From the NCBI RefSeq assembly GCF_018140925.1, contig NZ_CP073315.1:1054001-1118000 (forward strand): a DNA stretch of 64,000 nt, read 5' to 3'. Made by a program: the position numbers and the translations under genes. Source of the stretch: Psychrobacillus sp. INOP01 (lineage in GTDB: Bacteria; Bacillota; Bacilli; Bacillales_A; Planococcaceae). A model generated the notes under the pieces. It searched no databases. It was not told where the DNA came from and worked only from the letters and a program-made list of their open reading frames with translations. Shown piece after piece: positions 51,524-61,090 of the stretch (the stretch's first letter is position 1; the number at the start of each line of letters is the position of its first letter).

Positions 51524-54234
51524 CTCACAATCCCCGCCTCTCTGGATAATAATGTAGCTACTTGTACTACGGATGCGTCTTGCCATACATATCTCATTTG
51601 TTCATGACATGTAAAATATAAAAGTTGGTGTTCTGTTTGTAACTCTGCCATTAATTGTACCACTTGTTGAAGTCTGACACGATCGAAATGTACAAATGGA
51701 TCATCCATTATGATCGGAAAAGGAGTTTTGCTTTGTAATGATACTGCTAGCGCAATACGCAAGGAAATATATGCTTGCTCTTTAGTCGCTTGACTTAGCT
51801 CTGCTATTTTAAAGCGCTGTCCAGATGATTTAACTGCCTCAAAGCTACCTTCTGGGGATAATATCAATTGTTCATAAGATTTGTTTGTAAGCAGTTGAAA
51901 ATAATGCTGTGCATTTTCTAATACTTCTGGAAGTCGCTCCTCTTTTAACTGCCTCATTATCTGTTTAATCGATTCTACGACTACTTTTTGTGCAGCCCAT
52001 TTTCTCACAAGTTCATGTAATTCTGCTTTTCTCTGTTCAATTAGTTGCAATTGTTCACTTTGCTCTTCATCTTCTAATAGTTTCATCGTTTGATAAGATA
52101 GAGATGCTTTCTCGTCATTGTATTCATGTCTCTGGTGCTGTAAGTGAAGTAAATTCCTCTTACACTCGTCCTCAAATATATCATCAAAATCGTCCAGATT
52201 TATTTGTTTTCCAGCTAGCTGTAGATGAATATGATGCAAATCCTTTTCAAATGCTACTTTTTGTTCATAGATGGTATGAGCATTATAATAATCAGACTCC
52301 GTTTCTATATTTGCTTCACGAAACAATATGTTGATTTGTTCAGTAAAGGATTGCTGAAATAATGATAGCTCCTGAAGCTTCTTTTTAAGCTCGGAAACCT
52401 TTGTCTCTTTATAGTGTTGATCTTCTGATTTTTTCTTTTCTTCTAGATAGAATTCTCTTAATTGGTGAAAGAGCATATCTTCAAGGAGATTTATTTGAAC
52501 TTTGTCCTGAGCTTGTTTATTTAACGCCTGTATTTGTAACCGAACTTCATAGAGCTTTGTTTCCATTTGGTCTAGTTGTATTTGTTGTTCTTGAATCATG
52601 CGCAGACACTTAAATAGTTCAGGCAATAGACTTGGTGATAGTTGTTCATTAATATGATACCTTGTTAAAAACTCGTTTACTTGATTAGATATTTCTGTTT
52701 TCTTGTTTTCTAACCCACTAATTTTTTGCTTCAACATAGAAATAGCTTGTTGTAATGATTCCTGTTCCTTCTTCAATAAATCTGCATATGTTTGAACATC
52801 ATTTGATTGTTTCCATGTATTCAATATTAGAGAAAAGCCTGCATATACAATTCCACTAATGATAATTGTAGTAAGTGCAACCATCCAATTCGATTGGGTA
52901 ACCCCTATGATTACTCCAATTAGGACAGTAGCTGCAATAATGCAGAACATTATTCTATTCACTTTTTTATTGGAAGAATTTTTATTTACTCGTTTCGATT
53001 CTGTCACTCTTTGCTGTTGTTGTAGGAGGTCCTGTTCCTTCATTTGTAATAATCGTTTTTCCTGTTGTAGCTCCAGCTCCAAGTTTTTTTCAGTTTGAAG
53101 AATAGTAACTAGTTTATCTTCTTGCTGAATTGAAACATCGGCTTGGACTATATGCGATAAGCTTTTTTCCCAATCAATTCCAACTAAAGCTAGCTGTTGC
53201 ATTTGGAGTTGTAGTGTTTTGCTTTGCTCTTCTTCTATTTGTATTCGCTTGGAACGAAGCTGATGCCATTCTGCTTCTCGATTTAGAAAGGACTGTAATT
53301 CCTCTAATTGCTGAGTGGTTAAGCTAGTTGTATGGGTTGTTAAAGAATCCGACTCTTTTTTCAACTGCTCCATTTCTATATGATTACGATTCAGTTTATC
53401 TTTTATTAACTCAAATCTACGGATACCATCTGTGGGGAAGGACTGATGCTTTACTTTGTCTAGCTCCTGATTCAGTTTAGTTTCCTTTTCTTTCAATGGT
53501 TTCAGTTGTTTCCATTCCAAATATAGTTGTAACTGCGTAGAAATCTCTTTTTCTTGTTGATCTATTTCAAAAACAATTGTTTCAAGCTCGTTAAGTCGTT
53601 TAATAGAAGGTTCATATTTCTCTACTTCCTCTAGCTGATGCTTGTAGGTAGTTTCTAATTCACGTAGCTCTTCAATTTTTTTTTTGATAAGTGGCTTTCT
53701 TCCAGTTGGCTTAAATAGTTCGCCCATTTCTTTTATAAACTGATTTTCAACAGATGCTAATGTATCTATTCCTGTCGTTCCAGAAGATAATAATGTTCTC
53801 GTTAGCTCCTCTTCTGTCATCTTTTCGAAGCCCTGTAACTGAAGTAGAGAAAAAGAGAAAATAGCTTCAAAATCTGCTCGGGAATACGAATGAAGAATAC
53901 TAGCCAGCTCCCTTTCTCCTCCTCTTCTACCGTCCGGATAATATAGTGTAACTTCTCCACTTGCCTTCCCTTTTACTCGTTCAATAGTTACAGGTTGTCC
54001 ATGCTCATCTATTATTTGAATTTTACCTCCATAGGTTGCGCTGCTTTTCGGCTCATAACGGAGTAACTGTGAGTTCCTTTGTGGAAATCCAAATAATATA
54101 TGCAAGATGAATTGTTGAATGGTAGTCTTTCCTGCTTCGTTCTCACCGAAGAACACGTTTATGCCATTGATCAGACCTATTTCTACATTCTCATGTTTTC
54201 CAAAGCCATATATATGAAGTTTTATTAGCTTCAA
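51520..54234 (-). CDS. yhaN: SbcC-like ATPase YhaN
   Basis: 904 residues, SMC/Rad50/SbcC type. Walker [10 protein letters not shown] near residue 35, long coiled coils on both sides of a central hydrophobic pair of helices (about residues 415-460, [15 protein letters not shown]), and Walker [14 protein letters not shown] near the C-terminus. The membrane segment in place of a zinc hook is the YhaN peculiarity. Works with the YhaO nuclease; presumed DNA end processing. ATG 54234 overlaps the yhaO stop by four bases. Confidence 0.9.
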   Translation of the reverse strand: MKLIKLHIYGFGKHENVEIGLINGINVFFGENEAGKTTIQQFILHILFGFPQRNSQLLRYEPKSSATYGGKIQIIDEHGQPVTIERVKGKASGEVTLYYPDGRRGGERELASILHSYSRADFEAIFSFSLLQLQGFEKMTEEELTRTLLSSGTTGIDTLASVENQFIKEMGELFKPTGRKPLIKKKIEELRELETTYKHQLEEVEKYEPSIKRLNELETIVFEIDQQEKEISTQLQLYLEWKQLKPLKEKETKLNQELDKVKHQSFPTDGIRRFELIKDKLNRNHIEMEQLKKESDSLTTHTTSLTTQQLEELQSFLNREAEWHQLRSKRIQIEEEQSKTLQLQMQQLALVGIDWEKSLSHIVQADVSIQQEDKLVTILQTEKNLELELQQEKRLLQMKEQDLLQQQQRVTESKRVNKNSSNKKVNRIMFCIIAATVLIGVIIGVTQSNWMVALTTIIISGIVYAGFSLILNTWKQSNDVQTYADLLKKEQESLQQAISMLKQKISGLENKKTEISNQVNEFLTRYHINEQLSPSLLPELFKCLRMIQEQQIQLDQMETKLYEVRLQIQALNKQAQDKVQINLLEDMLFHQLREFYLEEKKKSEDQHYKETKVSELKKKLQELSLFQQSFTEQINILFREANIETESDYYNAHTIYEQKVAFEKDLHHIHLQLAGKQINLDDFDDIFEDECKRNLLHLQHQRHEYNDEKASLSYQTMKLLEDEEQSEQLQLIEQRKAELHELVRKWAAQKVVVESIKQIMRQLKEERLPEVLENAQHYFQLLTNKSYEQLILSPEGSFEAVKSSGQRFKIAELSQATKEQAYISLRIALAVSLQSKTPFPIIMDDPFVHFDRVRLQQVVQLMAELQTEHQLLYFTCHEQMRYVWQDASVVQVATLLSREAGIVR

Positions 54235-55442
54235 TCTTCACTCCCCCTTGCCATAGCCTTTGAAACTACTATATCCGCTTCTTTTAGGACTTCATCGATG
54301 AAGCATTCATCAATTGGCTGTAAATACCTGCTCCCTTTAGAATGCTGATAAAGTTCCTTTAAAGCGAGTTTCCATTCCGAAGTATCCCAATCACTCAAAG
54401 CAGATAGTAGCATTGTAGATTCGGCGCTCCGCTCAATTGGAAATCGTATATGTAATTCTTTTACTATTAAAAAGGTGCTTGCCAGCTCTAGACTCTCTTG
54501 GATCAATGACAGCCATTCATCTTTACTAGTCGACTTTAATAGGTCAATCGTTTCCTCCGTTATTCCGTTAATCGTAAGCTCAATAATCGCTTTTCCATTT
54601 ATTTGACTATAACTTGTCAATTCATTTTCAATGTAGGTTAGTAACTCATTGGCGTGGAACATGCCCACACAATCTATGGAAAGCTCATCATATATAAAAG
54701 CAGCTGACGGGACAAACTGAAGCTCTGCTTGATTTTTAAATAATGATACGTCGTAAAATCCTTTAATACCTCTTTCATTTCGGTGCCTGCTTTGGGTATT
54801 TCCCGGATAAACAATTGGTGGATCAGAATGGATAATATGGCGCTTATGTATATGACCAAGCGCCCAGTAATGATAGCCTTTCTCTAGCAAATCACTTTTT
54901 CTAAATGGCGCGTATACATCATGCTCATTATTGCCTTCCACACTACCATGAAGCATCCCAATATGAAGCTCATTATGTTTTGCAAAGGGATAGTAGCTAT
55001 GCATAGGTTCCTGAATATGCCGCTCTTTATAACTAAATCCTGTAATATGCACTTTTTCATCATGTACCGATAGAGTTTTTGTCTCTACCCCTGCTCCAAA
55101 CACATGAACATTTTCGGGCAGTTGAAAACGAACCCAATTACCACTTAAATGATCATGATTTCCATAGCAAATAAACACCGGAATATTTTCTACATGCAGA
55201 GCTTCCATACCCTTTTGAAATAAATGCTGCGCACGTAGACTTCTATTTTCACCATCATAAATATCCCCTACTATCAATACGAAGTCAGGTTTACTTTCAA
55301 TCGCATAATTAATCATGTTTTGAAATGCTTGGAAAGTACTCTCGCGTATATCTTTCCATCTATTTTTAGGTATAGAGGAAATACCTTTAAAAGGGCTGTC
55401 CAAATGTAAATCTGCCACATGTAGAAAACGTATTCTTGCCAT
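54231..55442 (-). CDS. yhaO: SbcD-like metallophosphoesterase YhaO
   Basis: 403 residues from ATG 55442 (GAGGTG six bases upstream). Calcineurin-like motifs in order: DLHLDSPF, GDIYDGENR, GNHDHL, MLHGS, GHIHKR. Manganese nuclease subunit partnering YhaN. First gene of the three-gene coupled operon. Confidence 0.92.
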   Translation of the reverse strand: MARIRFLHVADLHLDSPFKGISSIPKNRWKDIRESTFQAFQNMINYAIESKPDFVLIVGDIYDGENRSLRAQHLFQKGMEALHVENIPVFICYGNHDHLSGNWVRFQLPENVHVFGAGVETKTLSVHDEKVHITGFSYKERHIQEPMHSYYPFAKHNELHIGMLHGSVEGNNEHDVYAPFRKSDLLEKGYHYWALGHIHKRHIIHSDPPIVYPGNTQSRHRNERGIKGFYDVSLFKNQAELQFVPSAAFIYDELSIDCVGMFHANELLTYIENELTSYSQINGKAIIELTINGITEETIDLLKSTSKDEWLSLIQESLELASTFLIVKELHIRFPIERSAESTMLLSALSDWDTSEWKLALKELYQHSKGSRYLQPIDECFIDEVLKEADIVVSKAMARGSED

Positions 55443-55493
55443 CAAGTACACCTCACCTAAAATAGAATATTTGTTCTTATTTTAACATAAAGA

Positions 55494-55526
55494 AAAGACT
55501 GTATACAACTAAATGTATACAGTCTC
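55494..55526 (-). terminator. Terminator downstream of the small XRE operon
   Basis: AGACTGTATACA / TGTATACAGTCT, 12-bp perfect stem followed by TTTTCTTTAT on the minus strand. Confidence 0.88.
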
Positions 55527-55537
55527 TTACTATATTG

Positions 55538-55732
55538 TTATACAATTTTTCGTTCTATTTTTATTTGCCGAAGAGTTAACAGTAATCCAGTTAATCCTGC
55601 GATCAGAGAAGGAGGAATACTAAATAGAAGATACTTCCATTGACCGGTAAACAACGAAACAATCAAAAATAATCCAGGAATTACAATTAGAGCACATAAC
55701 GAAACGATTAATGCAGCTTTTGTATTTTGCAT
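55538..55732 (-). CDS. Small membrane protein of the XRE operon
   Basis: 64 residues with two helices (about 5-28 and 33-53) and a basic tail RQIKIERKIV. ATG 55732 with GGGGGC upstream. It follows the DUF2178-like gene by 18 bases and shares its terminator, so it is the third gene of a regulator-membrane protein operon. No family recognised. Confidence 0.65.
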   Translation of the reverse strand: MQNTKAALIVSLCALIVIPGLFLIVSLFTGQWKYLLFSIPPSLIAGLTGLLLTLRQIKIERKIV

Positions 55733-55750
55733 TTTATTCTGCCCCCTTAT

Positions 55751-56062
55751 TTAGTTATCTTGATTTGCAATAATTGCACCGATTGAATAGGAAATCATAT
55801 GAACCAACCAAAGACCTGTTAGTAAGAAAAAGGTCAGTCCTGGTCCTTCCATAATAATGACAATCATCCACACTATAAGGATAGCAACGGTCGTCGCTAC
55901 CCATGAATAGGATCGTGCTTTTTCATGAATTCTATTGTAACGTTCATCAAACCATCTCTTTTTCTTTCCAATTTTCCGATTGATAATGAAAACAATAACC
56001 ATAATTACAATTGCTAGTGGCAAACCTATTAAAAATGAAAGTAAATCAAATTTTTCATACAT
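55751..56062 (-). CDS. DUF2178/DUF3796-like membrane protein
   Basis: 103 residues from ATG 56062 (GAGGAGG upstream), overlapping the regulator gene end. Three to four helices with a KKKRWFDERYNRIHEKARSY loop after the first; the DER-x-x-x-I-x-x-KA motif is usual in small membrane proteins coded next to YozG-like XRE regulators. Function unknown; probably the target the regulator controls. Confidence 0.72.
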   Translation of the reverse strand: MYEKFDLLSFLIGLPLAIVIMVIVFIINRKIGKKKRWFDERYNRIHEKARSYSWVATTVAILIVWMIVIIMEGPGLTFFLLTGLWLVHMISYSIGAIIANQDN

Positions 56063-56264
56063 CCTTCTCATCCTCCTCATAAATGAATATATCTTCAATC
56101 GTACATTTGAAAAGTCTGGATAGCTTAAAAGCCAAATTAATAGATGGATTGTATTTCTCTTTTTCTAACGATATTATTGTTTGTCTAGATACATCAAGTT
56201 TTTCTGAGAGTTCATCCTGTGTCAGCCCGAATGCCATCCTTTTATCTCGAACGTAGTTTTTCAA
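56055..56264 (-). CDS. XRE-family HTH regulator (YozG/YgzD-like)
   Basis: 69 residues. HTH_3 motif MAFGLTQDELSEKLDVSRQT with ISLEKEKYNPSINLAFKLSR. I chose TTG 56264 because GGGGG is about seven bases before it; ATG 56270 lies directly on that site. First gene of a three-gene operon with small membrane proteins. Two abutting 16-bp palindromes cover its -10, so it is probably autorepressed. Confidence 0.82.
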   Translation of the reverse strand: MKNYVRDKRMAFGLTQDELSEKLDVSRQTIISLEKEKYNPSINLAFKLSRLFKCTIEDIFIYEEDEKDV

Positions 56265-56280
56265 ATTCATCCCCCTTTTT

Positions 56281-56330
56281 GTAAAGTTAGCTTTACGTAA
56301 AGTATACTTTACTTATTTTCTAGTTGTCAA
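56281..56330 (-). promoter_or_regulatory. Promoter with abutting XRE operators
   Basis: -35 TTGACA (56325-56330), 18 bases, -10 TATACT (56301-56306). GTAAAGTTAGCTTTAC (56281-56296) and GTAAAGTATACTTTAC (56297-56312) are adjacent perfect or near-perfect palindromes sharing GTAAAG/CTTTAC; the second covers the -10. A third half-site GCTAACTTTAC lies at 56331-56341. Confidence 0.75.
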
Positions 56331-56404
56331 GCTAACTTTACATTTTATTTTCATAATTTTTTGTGTATAATATATAGTTAGAATAATAAAGGGGTGTTTG
56401 AATC

Positions 56405-56590
56405 TTGAAACCATATAAATTTACTGCATTTGAACCGACAGGGGAACTAATTTTAGAGGAAACTTGGAACTATGAAAATGATGATGAAGCGAAGCGAAAA
56501 GGGGAAGCAGTTATTGAAGAAAAAGGCTTTTCCACTAAAACACATCGTTTAGTAAATAGTTCTGGTAAGCTGGTGCTATTTCACGTATAA
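56405..56590 (+). CDS. yhzD: YhzD-like protein
   Basis: 61 residues: MKPYKFTAFEPTGELILEET, then NDDEAKRKGEAVIEEKGFST and THRLVNSSGKLVLFHV. The closing SGKLVLFH is shared with B. subtilis YhzD. TTG 56405 with GGGGTG eight bases upstream. Soluble small protein, function unknown. Confidence 0.8.
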   Translation: MKPYKFTAFEPTGELILEETWNYENDDEAKRKGEAVIEEKGFSTKTHRLVNSSGKLVLFHV

Positions 56591-56993
56591 AAAAACGGTA
56601 CTTTTTCATATACTTTCTTATCCTTTAAAAGCAAAAGGGACTTTAACCATTTGATGGCTAAATCCCTTAGTGTTATTCTACCTACTAATTTCAATGAGCT
56701 TCACTAGCATTCATTATTCCGTTAAGCCATTATATATACTTTTCAGTTAGTCAGGTATATTATTCTTCTTTACTACGAATCTAGGTACCAGAATTTCGTT
56801 AGCCTTCTTTTCATAATAACAATTCAAACGATGTACTTTTTTCTTTACTCTCATCTAAATATTAAATACCTAAAAGAACAGCCCCTAAATCGATATTTTC
56901 GACTTCAGAGGCTGTTTTATATCAGAGGCTGTTTTATAATGGGAGATCTACATTAAAGCTTATACAATTGATCGCATCTAAAACTACATTGTA
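56591..56993. other. Intergenic stretch with hairpins and a short tandem duplication
   Basis: Holds a hairpin AAGGGACTTT / AAATCCCTT (about 56635-56668), a terminator-like AACAGCCCCT / AGAGGCTGTT (about 56879-56919), and a direct duplication of CAGAGGCTGTTTTAT (starting near 56907 and 56925). No gene seen. Confidence 0.5.
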
Positions 56994-59312
56994 CTATTCA
57001 TTTGTAGCATCCTCTGTTGTTTCTGTTTGTTGCCGCCCTTGGCCTCTACCAAAACCACCTCCACCTTGCATATTATCTCTCATTCCACCGCCCATCATAG
57101 ATGAGCCTTCTTCTGTCATTCCACTACTATTTAAATAAGTCATGACTGCTGTGGGTGAATAAGTCACACTACCTGTCGGATCTGTTGTAGTTGCATTCGT
57201 ATAGACCCCATCAACAACATCACCTGTTAGAGTACCTCCATGACTTAATGTCATTTCTTCATTTAGATCTAAATCAGGAGAACTAATTACTATCATTTGA
57301 TAATTTTTTTCAGGTGCAACCGTGATAATTTGTTCACCATCAGCATTTGTCACTGTAACAGGTGTGTTTGCTTCAAGTGTCTCATCAAATGTCATCATAA
57401 TCGTATTTTGTGTTGATCCATCAGATACACCTAACGGCATTCCAGCACTACCAGAAGCTATTAACGTTCCGCCTTGCATTATGAATGTTCCATCATAATC
57501 TAACGTACCATTCATCATCTCAGTTGGACCATAGACTATAGCAGTACCACCCGTCATCGTAATATTCGTATTAGAGTCTAATCCATCACCATCTGCATCG
57601 ACGTATAGATATCCTCCAGAAATCGTAAGCTGGCCATCCTCTATTGTAGAGTCAACTTCTTCTATTTCCTCAGTCTCTGTTGTAGTTGAGGTTTGATCGA
57701 AACCACCAAACATTTCATTCATATCACTACCACCATTTACATTGACGCCATCATCTGCTGCTTTCAGATGAATGGAACCATCTGAAATCTCAATATTAGT
57801 ACCTTCTATACCCTCTAGGCTTTTTAATATCGTAATATCACCACCAGCAATAAATACATTACCATCCGCATGTATACCATCATCGCCCGTTGAAAGAGTT
57901 TCTTCTCCACCTTGAATGGTTAGATCTCCATTACTATGCAGTGCATCATCCATTGTATCAACTGTGATTGTTCCACCTACGATATTTAAATTTGTTCCTG
58001 CTTTAATTCCCTTTTGGCTTGTAGTATCAACATTTGAAGCATTGGCGTTATTATCTTCTTCTGTATTTCTTTCTACTGGAGCTTTAGAATCTGAATTTTG
58101 CGGTTTTTCTGGTGGAGTATTTTGGTCAGCACCTACACCAGGCAATTGTCCATCTTCAGGTAATTCACTACCTTCTGGATTTTGACGATCCATTCCACCA
58201 CCGCCTTGAGGCATCATAGATTCTAAAGTCTTTGTTAAATACTCTCGAATTTCCTCTGTTGTCATGCCTTCAATTTCAGTTGAAATATCAATTGGGAAAT
58301 TCATACTTTCCATATTCTCAACAAATGCTTCTACTTCGTCATCTGTCATTGAACTGAAATCCATACTCATTCCTGCACCCATTTCTGGCATATTTCCTGT
58401 ACCACTTCCCATACCCATTCCCATGCCTGACTCTGAAGATGAGACGATTTCTGGACTACCATCACCAGTTTTGATGGAATGCTCACCATCAATTACAATA
58501 ATTTCTTTTTCAGCTTGTAAACCATCACCCTGCGCTATCACTGTTAAGTAGCCACTTTCGAGAACAATATTGCCTCGATCTTCATCCTCATCATTTGATG
58601 ATTTTACACCATCGCCATCTGCAGTTATATTTACAGTAGCATTAGACAATGCAAACACATCGCGACCGACAACACCATCATCGATTGCAGTTACATTAAT
58701 AGTACCACCTGTAATAATCAAATCATCACGGCTCACTATTCCGTCTTTGTAATGACCATTAACTGTCAACATACCAGTACCATTGATGATTAAATCATCC
58801 TTACTAAAAATAGCTGCCCCAACTTCCTGATTTGCTTCGTCTTCATAAACATAAGATGTTGCATCTGTTAAAATATTTTCAGTTCCTTTTTCAAGTGAGA
58901 TAATCGTTTTATCTGATTGCTCAATATCAATTGTTGCATTAGTAGATGAAGTAATCTCTACCCCATTTAGGATTAAGCGTACATTACCAGTGTCCTCTGT
59001 ATTAACTTTAATTTGACCATCAGAGAGGGATCCTTCCAGTACATAAGTACCTGATGTATGAATCTCTACATTTTGCCCATTAATAATAACACCACCAGAG
59101 CCGTCAAAAGTTGTTGCGTCATCATTTAAAGTTATTTTTGTAAATACATCACCTTCCCAGGCAGTGTAGAAATCTTCTGAATCATAATTTACATATTGAG
59201 AAATTAGTGCTTCAGTATCTACTGATGTCTCTGTACTACTCTTTTCATTACATCCGCTAGCAATTAAAACTACCGATAATATTAGCGGGATTGCTATTTT
59301 TTTCTCCATCAT
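56994..59312 (-). CDS. Carbohydrate-binding-domain lipoprotein (Cthe_2159-like beta-helix)
   Basis: 772 residues with lipobox IASGC. From residue 45 the protein is a parallel beta-helix of repeats such as GNVRLILNGVEITSSTNATI, DDLIINGTGMLTVNGHYKDG, DGVVGRDVFALSNATVNITA and ADGDGLDSNTNITMTGGTAI; the GD-x-G-I/DG-motifs are like Cthe_2159, which binds acidic sugars with calcium. A Met/Gly/Pro-rich acidic insert (about 295-420) splits the helix, and the C-terminus is Gly/Met/Arg-rich. ATG 59312 (or 59309) with AGGAGG. Surface protein; partner of the DUF4956 and VTC genes upstream. Confidence 0.82.
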   Translation of the reverse strand: MMEKKIAIPLILSVVLIASGCNEKSSTETSVDTEALISQYVNYDSEDFYTAWEGDVFTKITLNDDATTFDGSGGVIINGQNVEIHTSGTYVLEGSLSDGQIKVNTEDTGNVRLILNGVEITSSTNATIDIEQSDKTIISLEKGTENILTDATSYVYEDEANQEVGAAIFSKDDLIINGTGMLTVNGHYKDGIVSRDDLIITGGTINVTAIDDGVVGRDVFALSNATVNITADGDGVKSSNDEDEDRGNIVLESGYLTVIAQGDGLQAEKEIIVIDGEHSIKTGDGSPEIVSSSESGMGMGMGSGTGNMPEMGAGMSMDFSSMTDDEVEAFVENMESMNFPIDISTEIEGMTTEEIREYLTKTLESMMPQGGGGMDRQNPEGSELPEDGQLPGVGADQNTPPEKPQNSDSKAPVERNTEEDNNANASNVDTTSQKGIKAGTNLNIVGGTITVDTMDDALHSNGDLTIQGGEETLSTGDDGIHADGNVFIAGGDITILKSLEGIEGTNIEISDGSIHLKAADDGVNVNGGSDMNEMFGGFDQTSTTTETEEIEEVDSTIEDGQLTISGGYLYVDADGDGLDSNTNITMTGGTAIVYGPTEMMNGTLDYDGTFIMQGGTLIASGSAGMPLGVSDGSTQNTIMMTFDETLEANTPVTVTNADGEQIITVAPEKNYQMIVISSPDLDLNEEMTLSHGGTLTGDVVDGVYTNATTTDPTGSVTYSPTAVMTYLNSSGMTEEGSSMMGGGMRDNMQGGGGFGRGQGRQQTETTEDATNE

Positions 59313-59324
59313 ATTACCTCCTAT

Positions 59325-59356
59325 AAAACAAAGGTCTGTAAATTTACAGACCTTTT
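59325..59356 (-). terminator. Hairpin between the DUF4956 and beta-helix genes
   Basis: AAGGTCTGTAA / TTACAGACCTT perfect stem, then TGTTTTAT on the minus strand. May cut expression of the lipoprotein relative to the genes before it. Confidence 0.7.
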
Positions 59357-59360
59357 CGAC

Positions 59361-60047
59361 TTATGCTGTAAAGTTACCATCGTAACTTAGCATTACTGCT
59401 GAAGACACACCTTTTACGTTAGAAATATCTGAAACGATTTTTGTATCATTTTCTTTTACACGCACTTCATATGTGACTTCCGTTTCATACTCTAAAATAT
59501 GGGACTTTGATTTTAATGCATATTTCTTCGTTGAATTTCTTAGTAATTGATCTATAGCATCTGCTGCTTCACCATTAGCAAATTTCACAACTAATAAATA
59601 TGGATTTTCAACTACAATTTTATTTGCAAATACGATAATGACTAAACTTATTAAGATTGTGCCGACGATTCCCAACAGTATAAAACCTGCACCACATAAA
59701 ATGCCTACAATTACTGACCAAAACAAGTAAACTAAATCCATTGGATCCTTAATCGGCGTACGGAAACGAACGATAGATAACGCCCCAACCATACCAAGTG
59801 ATAATAGAACATTCTGGCTGATACCCATTATGACTAGTGCTGTTGCCATTGTCATAACCATCAATGAGATATTAAATGTATGGGAGTAAATTACACCATT
59901 AAACGTTTTCTTATAAACTACATAAATAACTACCCCCAATAGGAATGCTGAAATCAGTCCTAGTAGTGAATCAGTTAAAGAAAATGAAACTGTTTTTTCT
60001 ATAAAGCTTGATTTGAAAATATCTGTAAATGTTGTTGAAGTTGCCAT
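59361..60047 (-). CDS. DUF4956 membrane protein
   Basis: 228 residues from ATG 60047 (AGGAGG seven bases upstream; the longer frame lacks a site). Four helices in residues 20-150, including VLLSLGMVGALSIVRFRTPI, KDPMDLVYLFWSVIVGILCG, the signature of the family. The C-terminal cytoplasmic domain has YEVRVKENDTKIVSDISNVK, ferredoxin-like. Often encoded next to VTC-domain and CotH proteins; function not established. Follows the VTC gene by 61 bases. Confidence 0.85.
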   Translation of the reverse strand: MATSTTFTDIFKSSFIEKTVSFSLTDSLLGLISAFLLGVVIYVVYKKTFNGVIYSHTFNISLMVMTMATALVIMGISQNVLLSLGMVGALSIVRFRTPIKDPMDLVYLFWSVIVGILCGAGFILLGIVGTILISLVIIVFANKIVVENPYLLVVKFANGEAADAIDQLLRNSTKKYALKSKSHILEYETEVTYEVRVKENDTKIVSDISNVKGVSSAVMLSYDGNFTA

Positions 60048-60108
60048 TTTATTTCCTCCTAATTTTATACCGTAGGGGATGAAGACCCCCACTGATTGAA
60101 TTTTTACT

Positions 60109-60810
60109 TTATATATACATACGACTTAACTGATATTTGGAATAAGCCTCATGTTTCGTATTAATACCTTGAAGCATCATTTTCACAACATCGGGTAAGT
60201 ACTCGTCGAATTTTACTTCTAAAATAACCTCTGTCGGATCAAGGACATCGATCATTGGTAAATGCTTATTGAACATATCTGTATTACGTATGCTTGTCTG
60301 CACTTTACTATCAAAAGTCACTCTTACATTGCCATACAAATAAACGTAAGCCTCTCTTTCATAATCGACTACTGACATTGGCTTAATTAAGTTCCCTTTC
60401 ATTTCTAAGTACAAGTCACAAATTAACGGGCGATCATCTTTTTCCATCCACTGAATATCACCGATACGAATTTTTTCAAATTCTGACCTCGTCATATTGC
60501 ACTTAGATTTAAAAGTAAGATTATTACGCTTACTTTTCCGTTCAAGATTAATAATCCCATCACTTTTTCCATAAATACGAACACGATATTTATCTCTAGT
60601 TAAATAGCCTTCCTTTTTCTCGTTCATTACTTTGTTTTCAAAGTTATCAAAGTAACACGAACGAATTAAATATTTTCCTGTTGGACCAGAATGGGTATCT
60701 AAACGCATCACATATTTCAGTCTATTTTTTAATAACATATAATCTATATATGTGATGCCATACTTCAGTTCTTGTCGACCATTCGGATTAAATGATGTAT
60801 GAATAGGCAT
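60109..60810 (-). CDS. VTC-domain polyphosphate-polymerase-like protein
   Basis: 233 residues from ATG 60810 (AGGAGTG upstream). Triphosphate-tunnel fold of the VTC domain: RQELKYGITYIDYMLLKNRL, YLIRSCYFDNFEN, YRVRIYGKSDGIINLERKSK, YEREAYVY, VRVTFD, and ILEVKFDEYLPD; the Arg/Lys/Glu residues expected to line the tunnel are kept. Yeast VTC4 makes polyphosphate; activity of bacterial single-domain forms is not shown here. First of three genes with DUF4956 and the beta-helix lipoprotein. Confidence 0.85.
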   Translation of the reverse strand: MPIHTSFNPNGRQELKYGITYIDYMLLKNRLKYVMRLDTHSGPTGKYLIRSCYFDNFENKVMNEKKEGYLTRDKYRVRIYGKSDGIINLERKSKRNNLTFKSKCNMTRSEFEKIRIGDIQWMEKDDRPLICDLYLEMKGNLIKPMSVVDYEREAYVYLYGNVRVTFDSKVQTSIRNTDMFNKHLPMIDVLDPTEVILEVKFDEYLPDVVKMMLQGINTKHEAYSKYQLSRMYI

Positions 60811-60962
60811 GATTACACTCCTTTTTTTAATTTGATACGCTTTGGAAAAGATCAACTAACTTGCTGATAAACATACTTTAACTCCTGAATAAGTCAGGAA
60901 TACGTCAAGTAAATATTTTGTAATTTTTGATGGTATTCTTATGAGGATATATAATTGAAAAA

Positions 60963-61003
60963 AAGAGGATGAGAGTGACTAGCGTCACCTCCATCCTCTT
61001 TTT
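60963..61003. terminator. Terminator between the enoyl-CoA hydratase and VTC genes
   Basis: AAGAGGATG-GAGTGAC / GTCAC-CATCCTCTT with A/T runs on both sides; usable in both directions. Confidence 0.8.
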
Positions 61004-61051
61004 TGTTAATAAAAACATCCGATAACTTCTTATATTTGCTTCCATTCATAT

Positions 61052-61080
61052 TAAAAAAGAAAGATCATCTAAATGATCCC
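61052..61080 (-). terminator. Terminator of the enoyl-CoA hydratase gene
   Basis: Minus strand GGATCATTTAGATGATC followed by TTTCTTTTTT, ten bases past the stop codon. Confidence 0.75.
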
Positions 61081-61090
61081 CCTTTACTAT

